The notes under the pieces are model-generated. The model was given only the letters and a program-made list of their open reading frames with translations. It had not been told where the DNA came from and searched no databases. A program made the position numbers and the translations under genes. Positions 22,060 through 35,100 of a DNA stretch of 64,000 nt are shown here, one piece after another. Source of the stretch: Mytilus edulis (Eukaryota; Mollusca; Bivalvia; Mytilida; Mytilidae). Positions within the stretch are counted from its first letter, which is position 1. The number at the start of each line of letters is the position of its first letter. The stretch spans positions 96,585,917-96,649,916 of the forward strand of contig NC_092346.1 in the NCBI RefSeq assembly GCF_963676685.1. The letters run 5' to 3'.

Positions 22060-23357
22060 GTCTAAGAATGTAACTTTAACACACTAATGAGTGTTATAAA
22101 ATTAGTTGTTATATTTTATATATTATTCACGCAATATTTCGCTAAACAAATTAGCTTCATCGGGCGTGTGCATCTATCTAGGTGAAATCGGATGCATGAC
22201 AACAAATATCTCTGTAGCTTGAGCTACACAAAATTCGTGTAAAAGTTTAACATGTTGATTGATGGTCTATATAAAACATATTTTTGCCGTTTATTGTACA
22301 TAACAATTTTTAAATATAAAACAACTTTTTAGTTAAATAGAATGACATTCATGATTTATTCCTTTGGTTTTGGGTAAAACTGTTTTTCATTCCTCTCATT
22401 AAGTCCATCAGGTGCAAGAGTACGTAGATGATGCATCCAGAACCTTTCTCTCTGTTTTCTCCTTTCGGAGTCCCAATTTTGGTTTACCTCAATTATTTGA
22501 AAGGTGATATTATCAAAAGTATGTCATGTTCTTAAGAGGTGTCTCGTAATTGGACAGTTTCTTCCTTTTGTATAGAACGACCGGTGATTGTTAAGTCTGA
22601 TGTTGAATTTAGTTTCTGTTTCACCAACATACTGCAGCTTGCAAGTTCCACAAGTAAGAATATAAATACTATTTTCCGTTTTGCAATTAGATGTAACATA
22701 GATGTTGTATCGCTGCTTTGTTACTGTGCTGCTGAAAGAGTGGCCAGTTTTGGCGGCTTAACAGCACTTACAATTGTTTCTACCGCATTGTTTGTCACAC
22801 CCAAATTTAGAAGTTTCTTGTTTCTTTACTTTTGATGTCACAAGTATGTCTTCGAGATGTTTGGGTCTGCGATAGGCAATAACAGGAGGTGATGGAAACA
22901 TTTCTTTTAAGGAAGAGTCATTTTCGATAAGACGCCAGTGCTTTCGGATAGTAGATGAAATATTTGTCAAATCGGGATGGAAGGTTACAACAAACGGAAT
23001 TCTATCTGCACGGGTCGTCTTATATTTGTATTCCATGAGGCTAGCTCGATCTTTTTCTTGGGCTTTATTGAAAGCGTCTGTGATGTTTTTGGTTTTATAT
23101 CCTCTTGATTTCAGCTGTGTTGTTAGTTGTCCCAAACGATAGTTAAGTTTGGATTCCGAGGAGCAAATTCGCTTTAGTCTGGTGGCTTGACTGTAAGGTA
23201 TACGGTGGAGCAGTGTTTCGGGTGACAACTTTTTGGAGAAAAGAACTGTTGTTTATCAGTTGTCTTTGTGTGGAGATCAGTTGTCATGACCCCGTTTTTT
23301 ACAAATGTGGTGGTGTCGAGATATATATATATGTGTTAAAGTTACATTCTTAGACTC
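22060..23357 (-). pseudogene. Penelope-like retroelement 2, 5'-truncated
   Basis: On the minus strand from about 23320 it reads LDTTTFVKNGVMTTDLHTKT, then an open stretch to 22758 with LEDILVTSK and a Cys cluster, then the endonuclease part with CKLQYVGETETKFNIRLNNH (around 22640) and a C-terminal RERFWMHHLRTLAPDGLNER (around 22410). The RT fingers and palm are missing. The surviving half is much more intact than element 1. The motif GTTAAAGTTACATTCTTAGA borders it in opposite orientations near 22066 and 23335. Confidence 0.8.
22127..22170 (-). ncRNA. Hammerhead-like motif in tail of Penelope element 2
   Basis: The minus strand reads CACGC, CCGATGA, hairpin GCTAA-TTTGT-TTAGC, GAAA, TATT, GCGTG. 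CACGC and GCGTG pair as stem I. The core has C for U in CUGAUGA, and stem III is almost absent, so activity is doubtful. Confidence 0.45.
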
Positions 23358-23369
23358 GTATATATATAT

Positions 23370-24470
23370 ATATATAAGTCTATAAAAAAGACCAACCAGT
23401 CTAAATTGAAAACTACGTTCAAACCTATGATTGCGTTGGATAAAAACCGCAATTTTTATACGTGTACGTGTAAAACAAATTTCGTTGAAGAAGGGTCTAA
23501 ATACAGCACAAACAACATTTTCCAAAAGACCCAAAAAGTGAAAAAGTATATTTAAACAAAACGCATTTGACTAACAGGTCGAACAACTGATAACTGATGT
23601 TCTTTAACCCTGCTGACTGCCATTGGCGATTGCCAAATAAAATTTGTCACAAGATTTAACAAAATGGATCGTAATATAAAATTAATATTAAACAGAAAAT
23701 AATTAACTTGTGGTCAGAATGTTATGCCACAAACATAAGGTGTCAATATATATTTATTTTTTACATCAGATCCGGTTTTCGACAATAAATGTCTCTTCAG
23801 TGATGTCAGGGATCGAAACGGTATTTGGAAGGCCATATAAAATGTATCCTCATTTTTAGATAGACTCTTGCAATTTCAAGAGTCAATATAGGATGAACGG
23901 ATCATATAAACCGGAGGGAAAATATGATACAAGCCCAAACGAAAAAATATAAACAAGTCTCAATTGAAAACTACGTTCAAACTATGATTGCGTTGGATAA
24001 AAACCCGCAATTTTTATACGTGTGCATGTAAAACAAATTTCGTTGTAGAAGGGTCTAAATACAGCACAAACAATATTTTCCAAAAGACCAAAAAAGTGAA
24101 AAAGTATATTTAAACAAAACGCATTTGACTAACAGGTCGAACAACTGATGTTCTTTAACCCTGCTGACTGCCATTGGCGATTGCCAAATAAAATTTGTCA
24201 CAAGATTTAACAAAATAGATCTTAATATAAATTTAATACTAAACAGTAAACAATTAATTTGTGGTCACGATGTTATGCCACAAACATAAGGTGTCAATAT
24301 GTATTTTTTTGTAAACCAGATTCGGATTTCGACAATAAATGTCTCTTCAGTGATGTTAGGGATCGAAACGGTATTTGGAAGGCCATATAAAATGTACCCT
24401 CATTTTTAGATAGACTCTTGAATTTTAAGAGTCAATATAGGATGAACAGATCATATAAACCGGAGGGAAT
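23370..24470. repeat. Tandem pair of ~560-bp repeats
   Basis: The units run about 23370-23928 and 23929-24470, offset 558 bp. Each contains AACTACGTTCAAAC, AACGCATTTGACTAACAGG, ATGCCACAAACATAAGGTG and GATCGAAACGGTATTTGGAA. No protein is encoded. TA microsatellites border the pair (23340-23380 and 24470-24494). It could be the repeat part of a Penelope-like or other element, which I cannot decide. Confidence 0.75.
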
Positions 24471-24559
24471 ATATATATATATATATATATATAGACAAAG
24501 GAAGATGTGGTGTGAGTGCGACTGAGCCTTTTTGTGCTTTTTTTGTTACTAATTTGTTT

Positions 24560-27110
24560 GTTCTTATAATGATTAAGATTATATCATAATGTTGACTGCA
24601 GTTCACCGATTTTTTTTTTTACAAATTTACCTATATTATATAAAACAGAAGATGTTGTATGATCGTCAATGAGACAACTCTCCACAAGAGATTGTTTATT
24701 TTTGTTCAGACATCGTTGTCAAATTTGTTTCGACTGTAATACAAGTGAGAGCTAGGTTAAGCTAACTATAAAACCAGGTTTAATCCATAATTTTCTACAC
24801 TATAAAATACTTGTACCAAGTTAGGTATATGACAGTTGTAATCCATTCGTTTGATGAGTTTGAGCTTTTGATTTGGCATTTGATTAGGGACTTTACGTTT
24901 AAAATTAATTTTCCTCGGATTCAGTATTTTTGTGATGATCCTTTTTACAGGTTCCTGAATTTGGACAGACACAAACAGAATTACTTGTTTTAATGATACA
25001 ACGTATTGGGTCGACATATGTCAAGGTTCCACAGTGCAACACAAGAAATGTTCTTCTTGCATACAATAGTTCTTGTAAAACTCAGAGCAAATCATTTGCT
25101 GAAATTCATATACATGTATAAAAAAAATCCAGTAAAAAATGTCATATGCTAATTATGCTTCATGAAGCTTAAATATCTATGAATAAAAGCAACAGTAGTA
25201 TACCGCTGTTCGAAATTATTAAAGTTTCGGCAAGAGTTTTTACCAACAGTTTTGGTGTGTTAACATGGGCCTCTTAGCCGAGTTACTTGTATGGTAAAAC
25301 ATTACAGATAATGATCGAACTTTCTTTAGCGAGAAGTGTTAATTACACATACTGTATTGTACGGAAGGGACCGAACCAAGCTCTATTTCCAGCAAGCAGA
25401 AGTAGACGCTTTTAGTATTCTGCTTTTTCAAACAGCTCTCCCTAGTTTTCCATGTTGCAGATTTTTGGGCTTGATATACAAGTTTCAGGATAAAAAAAAT
25501 TACCTTTGACAATTTTGTCACGTATGATTTATATAGAAATGAATTACTCTAATTTTATTGATTTTGTATTTACAATATGTCATATAACAAATGTATTCGT
25601 TCAGTGTATGTTCACATGAGTTAATTTGTTTTTTGATTACACTATGGTTTTAAAAAAGGATGAAGGGTGGTGCCTATTAAAACGTTTAAATCCCCTGAAT
25701 TTGTTTGCACCTGTCCTAAGTCAGGAATATGATGTTCAATTGTTGTTGTTGTTTGTTGATGTGGTTTATAAGTGTTTCTAGTTTCTTGTTTTTATATATA
25801 AATTAGACCGTCGTTTTTTCCCGTTTGAATGGTTTTACACTAACAATTTTGGGGCCCTTCATAGCTTAATTTCTGGTATGAGCCTAGGATCTGTGTACTT
25901 TGGCCTATAATGGTTTACGTTAACAAATAGAGAGTTGTCTCGTTAGGGCTTATACCACATCTTCTATTTGTTGTCTAACTTAAAATCTTTTACCAAGTGA
26001 TCGAGTTTAAAAAAATTTGCAGCCAGATTAAGTTTTTCTAGATTTTGAATTGCTGCTTTGAAATCGTTTAGAATAAGAAGTGTCCTCTTCTTCAAGTATC
26101 TTGAAGCTGTATTGTCATTTTTAAGATGCCGATGAGTATTTCTGTGGAGCGAGTAATTGAATTCCTTTTGAAGTGAGTGATTTTTGCGGCGTGCACGAGC
26201 GCTTTTTAGAGTAAACTCGTGAAGAAATTCGATGGATTTTGATTGTAGGGGTTTTCGGGCAAATCTTTTACGGAGGTCTCCTCTGTGATTTTGCTTCGTG
26301 TATGGGTGTATTTAGCTATGGTTATGACTTTTTCCTGACCATGATAGTGACTGAAAAGGAAAACAAATCAAGTCCAGGCATAAAACGAAATACTTTTTTA
26401 TTCAATTTAAAAAAACACATACTTACCAGTCTTAAAAAACGGGCAAAATGAATTACCCTAAATTTGTAATTTGTCATTATAACAAAATTAATGCGCGCGT
26501 TTGACGTACAATAATCAGACAAAGACCGAATTATAAATGCAAATCCGATTCTTTAAAAAAAATGCCCTTTTGAGAATCAAATATTTTATAACGCCAAGCG
26601 ACACATTGTATTTTGATGAAAAAATAGTATTAAAACCAATAATTTTAACTAATAAACTTGTTTTTGGTTTTACTGCATGCTAGGAATTAGTTTCTATATA
26701 AATCATACTGGTAGAAATCGTCAAAAAGTTCATCTGAAGACCAAAAATCTGCAACACGGACAACTAGGGACAGGTTTTGAGAAACAAGAGCACTGAAAAC
26801 GTCTGCTATGCTTGCTGGAAATAGATAATTTGTCGGTTACTTCGGAATCCTTATTTTGAGCTTACACTTCTCAAAAAAGACATTTTGATACTTATTTTTA
26901 TCGTTTTTCTCCGCTTCAAAATCGCAACACCGTGTCAAACATAGCCGACACCCCGTATTTGGCATTTTACAAGGTATAATTGTCCTTTTCGTTCATTTGA
27001 TTTGTATACTAACAAAAGAGACCAGTTTCGTCGTGCATTTCATTTTTGAACGAGGATTTTTTTTGGCTAACGGGTTTACTCAGTTTAATTGTGTCCTTTG
27101 ATGAATTTTC
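24560..27110. other. Intergenic region upstream of gene 2
   Basis: No gene seen. 24572-24770 aligns with 47528-47700 and 24985-25320 aligns in pieces with 56815-57570, which marks the duplicated unit. It contains an R1 copy (25717-25975). The stretch 26000-27100 shows no recognisable feature. Confidence 0.6.
25717..25975 (+). repeat. R1 interspersed repeat, diverged copy
   Basis: Has AAGTCAGGAATATGATGTTC, ATAAATTAGACCGTCGTTTT and GAGAGTTGTCTCGTTAGG, ending ATACCACATCTTC. It is more diverged than the copies inside the Helitrons. Confidence 0.65.
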
Positions 27111-27120
27111 ATGTTGCATA

Positions 27121-27280
27121 GGGATTACACGAAAAAGAAGGTTGTTATCTTCAGATTTTACATTACAATAACAGGAAATTTTCAACGAAAACAATGATAA
27201 TTCCAAAAGAATAAGCATGGAATTTGTACTATTACATATGACGATAGGTAACATCTTGCAAGGCACTTTTTATTATATAA
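27121..27280 (+). promoter_or_regulatory. Promoter of gene 2
   Basis: GGATTACACGAA at 27122-27133 (a slightly altered copy), GGTAACATCTTGC at 27247-27259 and TATATAA at 27274-27280. The 27-bp box-to-TATA spacing is kept and the ATG lies 111 bp after the TATA start. Confidence 0.7.
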
Positions 27281-27384
27281 CACTCAGAACTGGTATTCTC
27301 TGTGAGCCAGTTTCATAATAAAAGTGACCATCGAAGTAGTGTGATCACAAATCTGTGAGCTGTATATTGAAACCAAACTTCATC

Positions 27385-27430
27385 ATGAAGAATGGATTGT
27401 TTACCATCTTAGTCATCCTTGCAGTACTAG
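27385..27430 (+). CDS. Gene 2 exon 1: signal peptide
   Basis: MKNGLFTILVILAVL followed by a split Val codon and donor GTAAAA. It differs from gene 4 only at residue 3 (Asn for Cys). Confidence 0.8.
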
Positions 27431-28501
27431 GTAAAATATAATTCCGTACATTTGTAGTAATCTCATATTGACAAATCAGCTACAGTGAAACAAATGTGAA
27501 TCTATAAACTAACGTTTAATTAAATATATTTCTTACATTTCATAATTGTCATTTTTTTCTCATTATTTTGAGAATTTTATTATGAAGATTATGAGTATGT
27601 TTTCTTGTAATTGGTTGCACAGAAAATACTTCGTTAAGTTGTGTTTATTCGCCTTTTGTTGTGACAAAGGTATATTTATCCTTCAATTCATAACTGTTTT
27701 TTAAAACTCGTTTTTGAAGAGTCAATCGGATACTTGAAACTTTCAGACATGTATAAAACAAATTACAAAAAAATATAAAAGCAACAAGTATAAGTTTACA
27801 TGATTTTCTGTGCTATTTGATTGGCGTTTAAATGACATTAGCAATACATCGTATTATCATATACTTAGACTAATTAACATATGATTTTTACTGTATGATA
27901 ATAGCCTTAAATCAACGTTAATTCCATATTTTTCGAATTGGTGCTTAGCGGGCTGATATGAAAAGTTTATCACATGCTTCGAGTGTTATCACATGCCTTT
28001 CCGTAACGTTATCGCATGGCATTCCGGTGATACTCGGCAAATTCCGGAAAATATACCTCAATGCTACATTTTCACTAAAAAACTTACAAAGTAGTGTACA
28101 ATCTCAATTTTATTAACGAAACAATTATTTGGATACTGGAAAGTATATTTTGTATAATAAAAAAAAAAACAAAAAAAAAAAACTAACCAAATTATTAAAT
28201 AAATGCGTTTTTTAAAAGTTTCAAACATAATTTAGAAAGTTACGTTAAAAAAGTTTACTTTTTCAAACAGTGTTCATTATCTATATTTTTGAATCATTTC
28301 TTTTGTCGTTTCTTCCATATTAAAATGTTGTTTTTTTTCTGTTGAGGCATCTGATAGAAAGATTTCATATCGAATGTACTAAATTTGGGATCCGACGTCC
28401 GTGAACTTTTCACTCTTTTAACTTCTATATGGGAACCACGTAAAAGGATCAATATATGAATCTGTGATTTTTCACCTTTGTTGAAGCATAAGATAAAAAG
28501 A

Positions 28502-28640
28502 TCATAACATGTCATTTTTCATATCGCATGTATTATCAGCCCTCGGTCAATATCAGCCCTCGAGCCATGCGGCTCTTTGGCTGATATTGAACCTAGGGCT
28601 GATAATACATGCGATATGAAAAATGCCATGTAATAATCTG
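28502..28640. mobile_element. Hairpin (foldback) element in intron 1 of gene 2
   Basis: Arms of about 55 bp (28502-28557 and 28579-28640) are inverted copies sharing CATATCGCATGTATTATCAG. The outer ATAACATG resembles the element at 7441-7548. A ruined flank with ATCACATGC words lies at about 27960-28020 and may be part of a longer copy. Gene 4 intron 1 lacks it. Confidence 0.65.
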
Positions 28641-29349
28641 ATATTATCAAGAATTCTATTTGTGAAAGTAAAACGTAACCTTGTTCACATATAAGAAACA
28701 GTGTAAATTGCTAGGGAACATAATTAAGATTTAAAAAAAAATGTTAAATAGTATTATTTATCATGTTTAATTATAAAATTGATTTATTATTTTTTTTAAA
28801 GGGAAACAATTTTTTTTTTATCAGAAACGCTTAAACCCCAAAAGCTGAAAAGGCAACGACGTATAAAGCCTTAAATTTGTCAAGAGCATATTACCAAAAT
28901 CTTGTATAAAATTCCTCATCACACATTTTTCAACGTTTGTAATTTTATTCCAATAAAAATATACAATGTGGAGAGCTTTAAATCGTACCGATTCGAGAGA
29001 TAAAATCCATACAAAAATACACAGATGTTTAACATTTTAGCACGATCCTCGAAATAATAAACTCAAAGAAAAAGACAAAAGCAAAACAAAACATTCCAAT
29101 ATGGCGTTCAATCATGATTAAGAACAGTCATACTGTCAAGGTAAAACAAAACGTTGTGTTATTTACACCATGGATGTTGTAAAGGTTTTTCTCCATAACA
29201 TACAATAAAAATTTTAACATATAAATCACTAAGTTATTTAAAAGGTTTAATGGATAAAAAAACAAAAGAACACAAAATGATTGCTAATTTTATCATTTGT
29301 TGTTATTAACCTGACCTTTCATTAATGTTTGCATTATATCATACTTCAG

Positions 29350-29394
29350 TGGTAGTTGCAGAATCCTATGGTAGAAGGTATGAAGAAAGGAGTC
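29350..29394 (+). CDS. Gene 2 exon 2
   Basis: A 45-nt phase 1-1 exon, VVAESYGRRYEERS between split codons, donor GTATGT. It is one codon longer than in the long genes and the same length as in gene 4. Confidence 0.8.
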
Positions 29395-31235
29395 GTATGT
29401 ATTTAACATTTAGATTTGTAGGACATGAAACAATTTGTTTAGGCTTTGATATAAAAAGTAACAACAAGAGATTGAATTGACGTGGATGGGCCATTGGTTG
29501 TCCACGGCACATGCCACACAACAACTAAATTTTCAAAACCCGAGTTTTACATTCTTTTCTTAAATTTTACAATTTTTAAAATATTTTGTATATCAATTTA
29601 TGAAAAGCTATGAGCAATAAATAATTCAATAATATTTCCAAAATAATATATATACATGTATGACAAATAAATAGAGTGCATTCGAACAATTTCCTATTTA
29701 CTTTAACTATACGTAAGTATGCAGTGTTCTCTCCACTTTGAGTGTGATATATGTAAGTTTGTTTTTATCTATTGGGATTCATCTTATTTCGTGGGTACCA
29801 ATTTTCGTGTAATAAGGAAATTTTGCATTTTCGTAGATATTTGATTTTGTGGTTTTACCAACGCCTGAATACAACCATATAGATAGTGTGTATCTCCTTC
29901 AGTATTTTTCGTGGTTCACCTGTACACACAAAGTCCACGAAAATTGGTATCCCACGAAATTTAATGAATGTAATGTGTCCAATATATGTAGCATTATATC
30001 CGGGTTATTTATTGTTCACATTCATTAAAATTACGATTGGGAAAGTCTATATTAAGAATGCCGAGTTAAGTTCATTTGAGACATCAGTAGTTTAGAAGTT
30101 TATCGATATACAAATTTCCCAAATCCAATACGAAGATACAAATGAAGTCAAACACAAAAACTTTAATAAGATGAACTTCAAAAGGTGCAAATACATACAA
30201 AAAGAGAGCTTTAAAAGGCCCCGACCTACCATATTATGTAGTGTTTTATGAACATTTTGACTCTTTATCCACTTTTTTGCAATGTCGTCATTTTTGCCAA
30301 AGAATTTTAAATTACCCTTTGGTATCTTAGACCTCTTTAATTTAAGTTTAGAACGACTTGAGATGGTGATTTTGGTTAGTATGCATATAATGTTTTCTTT
30401 GGAGACAATATAAGGATCGAGCTATTGATATTTGTGATTGTTATCACGTTAAAACCTATTTCGCATTACTCACTGAGGATAATTAATACAGATATATTGA
30501 TTATTCGGTAACCAATAAAAAATATAAATAAACATCAACTTAGTTAGATTCTGATTCGGTGTTCAATCTTTGCCTTCAAGAATCTGAAAAAGCTTGGTTT
30601 TATTAGTTGTTTTTTAATTCCCTTTTCTGTATTTACCGTGGAGTTCTTTTCGTCAATACGTTCATTTGAAGAAACAACCAAATCATCAGCAAATGTATAC
30701 AGTATACAATCATGATACATCTACTGTTTCATCAATATAAGAGTTTTGGTTTCCAACAGATAGTAATTTAAATGAATACACAAGAACGATTTTCGTAGAC
30801 CCAGTCTCTGGATTAAATGCAATTGTTTCGAACAAATTTCTAAGTTAAAGTTATACATAAAATATCTCCTAACTACAAAAAGATTCTTAGGAAAACTGTG
30901 TTTAATAATTAGTTATCTTAGCTGTAAAAAGCAAACATAAAAAATACCGAACTCAAAGGTAAACTCAAACAGTGGAATCGATAAAATCTGACGAAATCAA
31001 ACGGCATCAACCCACGGAACAAGTGAAAAACAACAGTCATGTTCATGTCACGGTACAAACAATCATAATAAGTCGTGCTTCAGCCTGAGGAAATTTCTAA
31101 AACGGAAAGTCCCTAATCAAATCGCAAAATCAAAAACTCAAAAACACAAACACATTGAACGAATGTAAAACAACTGTCATATTCCTGTTCATATTGACAA
31201 AACGTTTTACCATTTTGTATTATTCTTTTTGTTAG

Positions 31236-31390
31236 TCTATAGACACGTGCATGGGTATGGAGGGAGACACTTATACAGATACAGTCATAAGCAGTATGGA
31301 GGTAGACACTTGCACAGATATATTCATTATCGTTCAATTATTATGAACGTTCATACATGTACAAATATGATTTTTTTTTACCATAAGTAA
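31236..31390 (+). pseudogene. Gene 2 exon 3, truncated by deletion
   Basis: Opens after acceptor TTGTTAG with YRHVHGYGGRHLYRYSHKQY, closely matching gene 4 exon 3. At about 31330 it jumps to sequence that in gene 4 lies in the following intron (GAACGTTCATACATGTACAA), so the His-rich half and the donor are gone. It ends at TAA 31388-31390. Confidence 0.75.
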
Positions 31391-32588
31391 GATTTTTTAA
31401 AAGAGAAAGTGCGAAAGATTTACATTACTGAAAGAAAACCGATTGGTTTTAGTACCGATTTAATTGATAAAATATGGTAGTTAATAATGCATTTAACATG
31501 ACCTACCCAGGTAACTTATTTTGAGATATATTCATTTTAATTCAAAAAGAGAGGTGGATGTGCAAACCCCTTAGTCGAAACAAACCGACTATGAAATTGC
31601 AAAAAAAAAAAAAGATTTAAAGACCATAAAGTTTACAAAAAACAAAAACCAGGTTTGATCACAGGTGCTCCGGACGAGTAAGAGATCCTATTCTGTACGT
31701 CTCATCTATGTACACATTAAGTGATATAGATTTTCCATAATAGTCAACAAACTAGTGATACCGTTCCTAAATTTTGGAAGAGATGACGTCAACTTTAGCA
31801 CTTTGAATTTTAGGTTTAGTAACTTTCTTGTAAGCAGCAATTCAAAATCAGGTTATCATGATTGCAAATCACCAATAATTATGAGCAGGTATTAGCTTTG
31901 CTTAAAATGATTACACTTGAGCTATTGGTCTTAAACTTTCGATTGAGGACAGTGATCTAGACTATTAACCGTATTACCTTTATTCTGTCACTATGAAATG
32001 TAAAAAGAAATTGATTACTGCACAATAACAGTTTTAAGATATCAGACAGCAAATGCATGTCACTAGAGAGTTGAGACACCTCATGTCGGTCAACCAATTT
32101 TTGGCGGTTACTGTAAAACTTATAAAGTGTTGATATCAGTCGTCTGGTGCTAATACAAAATTGAAATCCAAGTATCTATGATGAGTTAATTCCTAATAAT
32201 TCTTTTCTTGTGTAACACGTATTAATGCCCTCAAGGTATAAACTGGAACAGGCAAACCGCATTGACTTAAATATATAAACACCATGTGATTTTACACTAA
32301 ACATATTACTGCTGGAAAATGTGGAAATTGAAAATTTGGAAGCTAAAATCATAGATTCTAATTTGAAGAAGTCCATCTTTGTCAATATCGATGAAGAATG
32401 AAGATATAAAGCATACGTTTTTGTTTTTTATATGTCTGACATGCAAAAACTCACTTAAATCATTCAAATTATTTTTTGCTACATGCAATAAGAAAGTTTT
32501 TGAAGTCTTTGAACTTTTGTAAAATGATACTGTTTTATTATTGATACTGATCACTTTCGAATATTAAAAGCAATTATCCTTTTTTTAG
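31391..32588. other. Last intron of gene 2
   Basis: Aligns with 60365-61706 of gene 4. It holds a remnant at about 32135-32200 resembling the end of the hammerhead-bearing repeat (CGTCTGG, then AATCC, then ATCTATGATGAGTT). The same remnant lies at 61180-61235 in gene 4, so it predates the duplication. Confidence 0.5.
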
Positions 32589-33079
32589 TACATCATAACA
32601 TACAGATGTTAGAAAACATAGATAGACATCTCCATCACCACGTTCAAGAGCACAAAAAAGTGGCTTTAAAACATATCAAAAGCATTGCACAAACGGCCGA
32701 AAATCATGTAAACCACATTGAATATGCAGCCAACAGTCTCGTTGAGAAAGTAAGAGAGGAAGCCGATAAACATATTTATGATATAAACAAGGCCTCCTTG
32801 GATCACCTACATCGACTAAAAGAAGCAACAGATAGACAGATTAGAAGATTGAATGACCTTGCAAAACAACATTTTAACAATGCAGAGAAACAACACCAAA
32901 AACATTCCAGTGAACGTGAACACCAACATAGACGTCACATGAGTGAACAGGAAGCAATAAATAAACGACTTGAAGATGCAATCCAGTCGATAAATGATCG
33001 ACAACAACACCGAAAACTCAACTATTTGATAAATAAAATCAATATAGCCAATCATAACGCACGAGTTTATCAGAATTAA
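32589..33079 (+). CDS. Gene 2 last exon: 11-residue-repeat domain
   Basis: Open from the acceptor TTTTTTTAG to TAA at 33077-33079. The 13-residue linker HHNIQMLENIDRH is followed by eleven 11-mers (32630-32992), with His at position 4 in eight of them; ANSL, TDRQ and NKRL have lost it. The end lacks the acidic Ala-rich tail of the long genes. Confidence 0.75.
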
Positions 33080-35100
33080 ACAAACATAAATGCTTCTAAG
33101 GTTGTTGATTTTGTCACTCTTTATCTTTATCTCTTTAACCTTTTCACATGGTTTGGTACTTTGTGTATTCAAAACAGTCATTGTGCGTTACCGACGAAGG
33201 TATATCTAGAAAAACGGCCGCATAATATTTATAAAGTAATATCTTCAGTTTTGAATGTGTATGATATTCGATTCATATTTTCTACCTATAGTGCATCACT
33301 TAATGATTAGTAAATATTTCAAACATAAGTATGTCCGATGTGACAATTACATTTATAAAATATTAATCAATTCCAGTTAACGTATGGTCAACATTTATGG
33401 CTTTCTTACATGGTATAATGAAATAATAAAAAAGGTTATCTGCCATCATATTCGAAAGGTAGAAACATACGTATGGAGTGTCATCGAAGTAGATTTTGAA
33501 AAAAAGCCAGACTATTGTCGTTACAAGGTAGCACTCACACCAGCAAAGTGGAAAGGGATAAAAATAAGTTGTTATAGCTTTTTTCCCAATCTATTATAAA
33601 TAATTATGTTTAAAACTATGTAGAAAATGGTAAGTTAAACCTGTATTTTTAACTAGATAAGCCCCTCAGTTGTTTGGCAGCTGCATACATTCCATTAAAT
33701 TTACAACAATGTAGAACAATGTGGAGCAAAACTAACAGATATATAGGTAAAAATGTCAAAATGCGCGGAACAGCAGTCACCATGTTTTATTGTTTAACGC
33801 AAAATATGAAAAACTTATATAAAGAATAATATATAAATACTTAAATAGATAAAGATCATTTTTAAGTGACATATATGTATATAGTGTAAACAACATATAA
33901 AACATGACAAATAATATAAAATTTACAAGTCATAACAATAATCTATATGTTTGTATCACATTTAGTGGACTCAAATAACATTTTTTCCCCAAAGAAACCA
34001 TGGACGCGTCTTCACAAAGTATGGACGATGTCGTCCTATTGATGATAATATTATGGACGATGCCTTCAGAAGACGACACACAGTATGGACGTCGCGTCCT
34101 GCATTGGATAAATTGTGTTAAAATCGTAATCACTTTATAAACAAACAACTGTGACAACAAAAGAAAACAGAAAGTCATGTAGAAACTCCATAGACAAAGC
34201 ACAAAAGATCAGAGTTAAAAAAGGACAATATCCCGATAACACAATGTCGGGGTGTAATAATACCGAGCAATGTCAAACAGACATTAGCAAAAATAAACTA
34301 AACTTTAAAGGTTACAAATATCCAGAGACAAGTAAAAATAACAATATAACACGTAATAAAGATGTTTAATCTCGTCAGTATCTCGAATTCTGCACTTTAA
34401 AGCTGCTGCAAAAAATATGAAGTCAGTCTATTAAGTAGTATTTGAGATAATATTGATGAACACATTTGTTGGACGAAGGAGGGTCGAGTGAACAGACGGA
34501 TAATACAGCACTCAATCATAGAAAGGGCAACACAATATAGCTTTAAAACGTCAAAAACAGCATATGTTTGTCAAATATATACATCGCAGTTGACGTCCTT
34601 CTATGAAAGGGAGGGTTGATCTGTAATTTTAACTTTGTACTTAAAACGAATGTCAGTAATATCCCCTCCCCCAAGGAGTGACATCACATCGTACCATAAA
34701 TGATAACAAACACATTTTTAGAAAAAAAAATATATTCTGTCGAATAGACTTCTTCATGATAAGCAGACAACAATTTTAAGGCACTTATTGTTCTAAAATA
34801 AAAATCATGATATTAATCAAAATGCTAATTATATATTTACTATTATTCCATGCTTTCTACTCACTTGTAATTATAACAATTTTATGATAAAGTTTATTCG
34901 AACCCTGAAAAATATAGTACACACGATTGTTAATTCTGGTGTATGAAAATTAAGTGAACTATGATATTAGTCGTAACAGATGTAGCAAAATAAACCTAAC
35001 CTTCTAGAACAGTATGATATACCATTAACGTGTGAATCTTCTTTGTATTTTGAAAATATCATAAAACTATCAAACAAGCCATTATTAGTAATGTTGGCAA
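33080..35100. other. Intergenic region between genes 2 and 3
   Basis: 33230-33500 aligns with 62385-62400 plus 62846-63010 after gene 4, apart from an insertion there. No gene or clear repeat is visible in 33600-35040. Similarity to the gene 1 upstream region begins at about 35085. Confidence 0.55.

Larger units (their letters stand above)
27385..33079 (+). pseudogene. Gene 2: FP-4-like short form with a damaged exon 3
   Basis: Exons are 27385-27430, 29350-29394, a damaged exon starting 31236 and 32589-33079. The signal peptide is MKNGLFTILVILAVL and exon 2 gives VVAESYGRRYEERS. Compared with gene 4, exon 3 has lost about 210 bp including its donor, and reading on reaches TAA at 31388-31390. 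The best remaining donor (GTAAGA at 31387) is in the wrong phase. The last exon is fully open and keeps most of the 11-mer repeats. Since all introns are phase 1, joining exon 2 directly to exon 4 would give an in-frame 193-aa protein. So this may be a pseudogene, or a gene that now skips exon 3. The intact promoter and terminal exon argue against long-standing decay. Confidence 0.6.
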
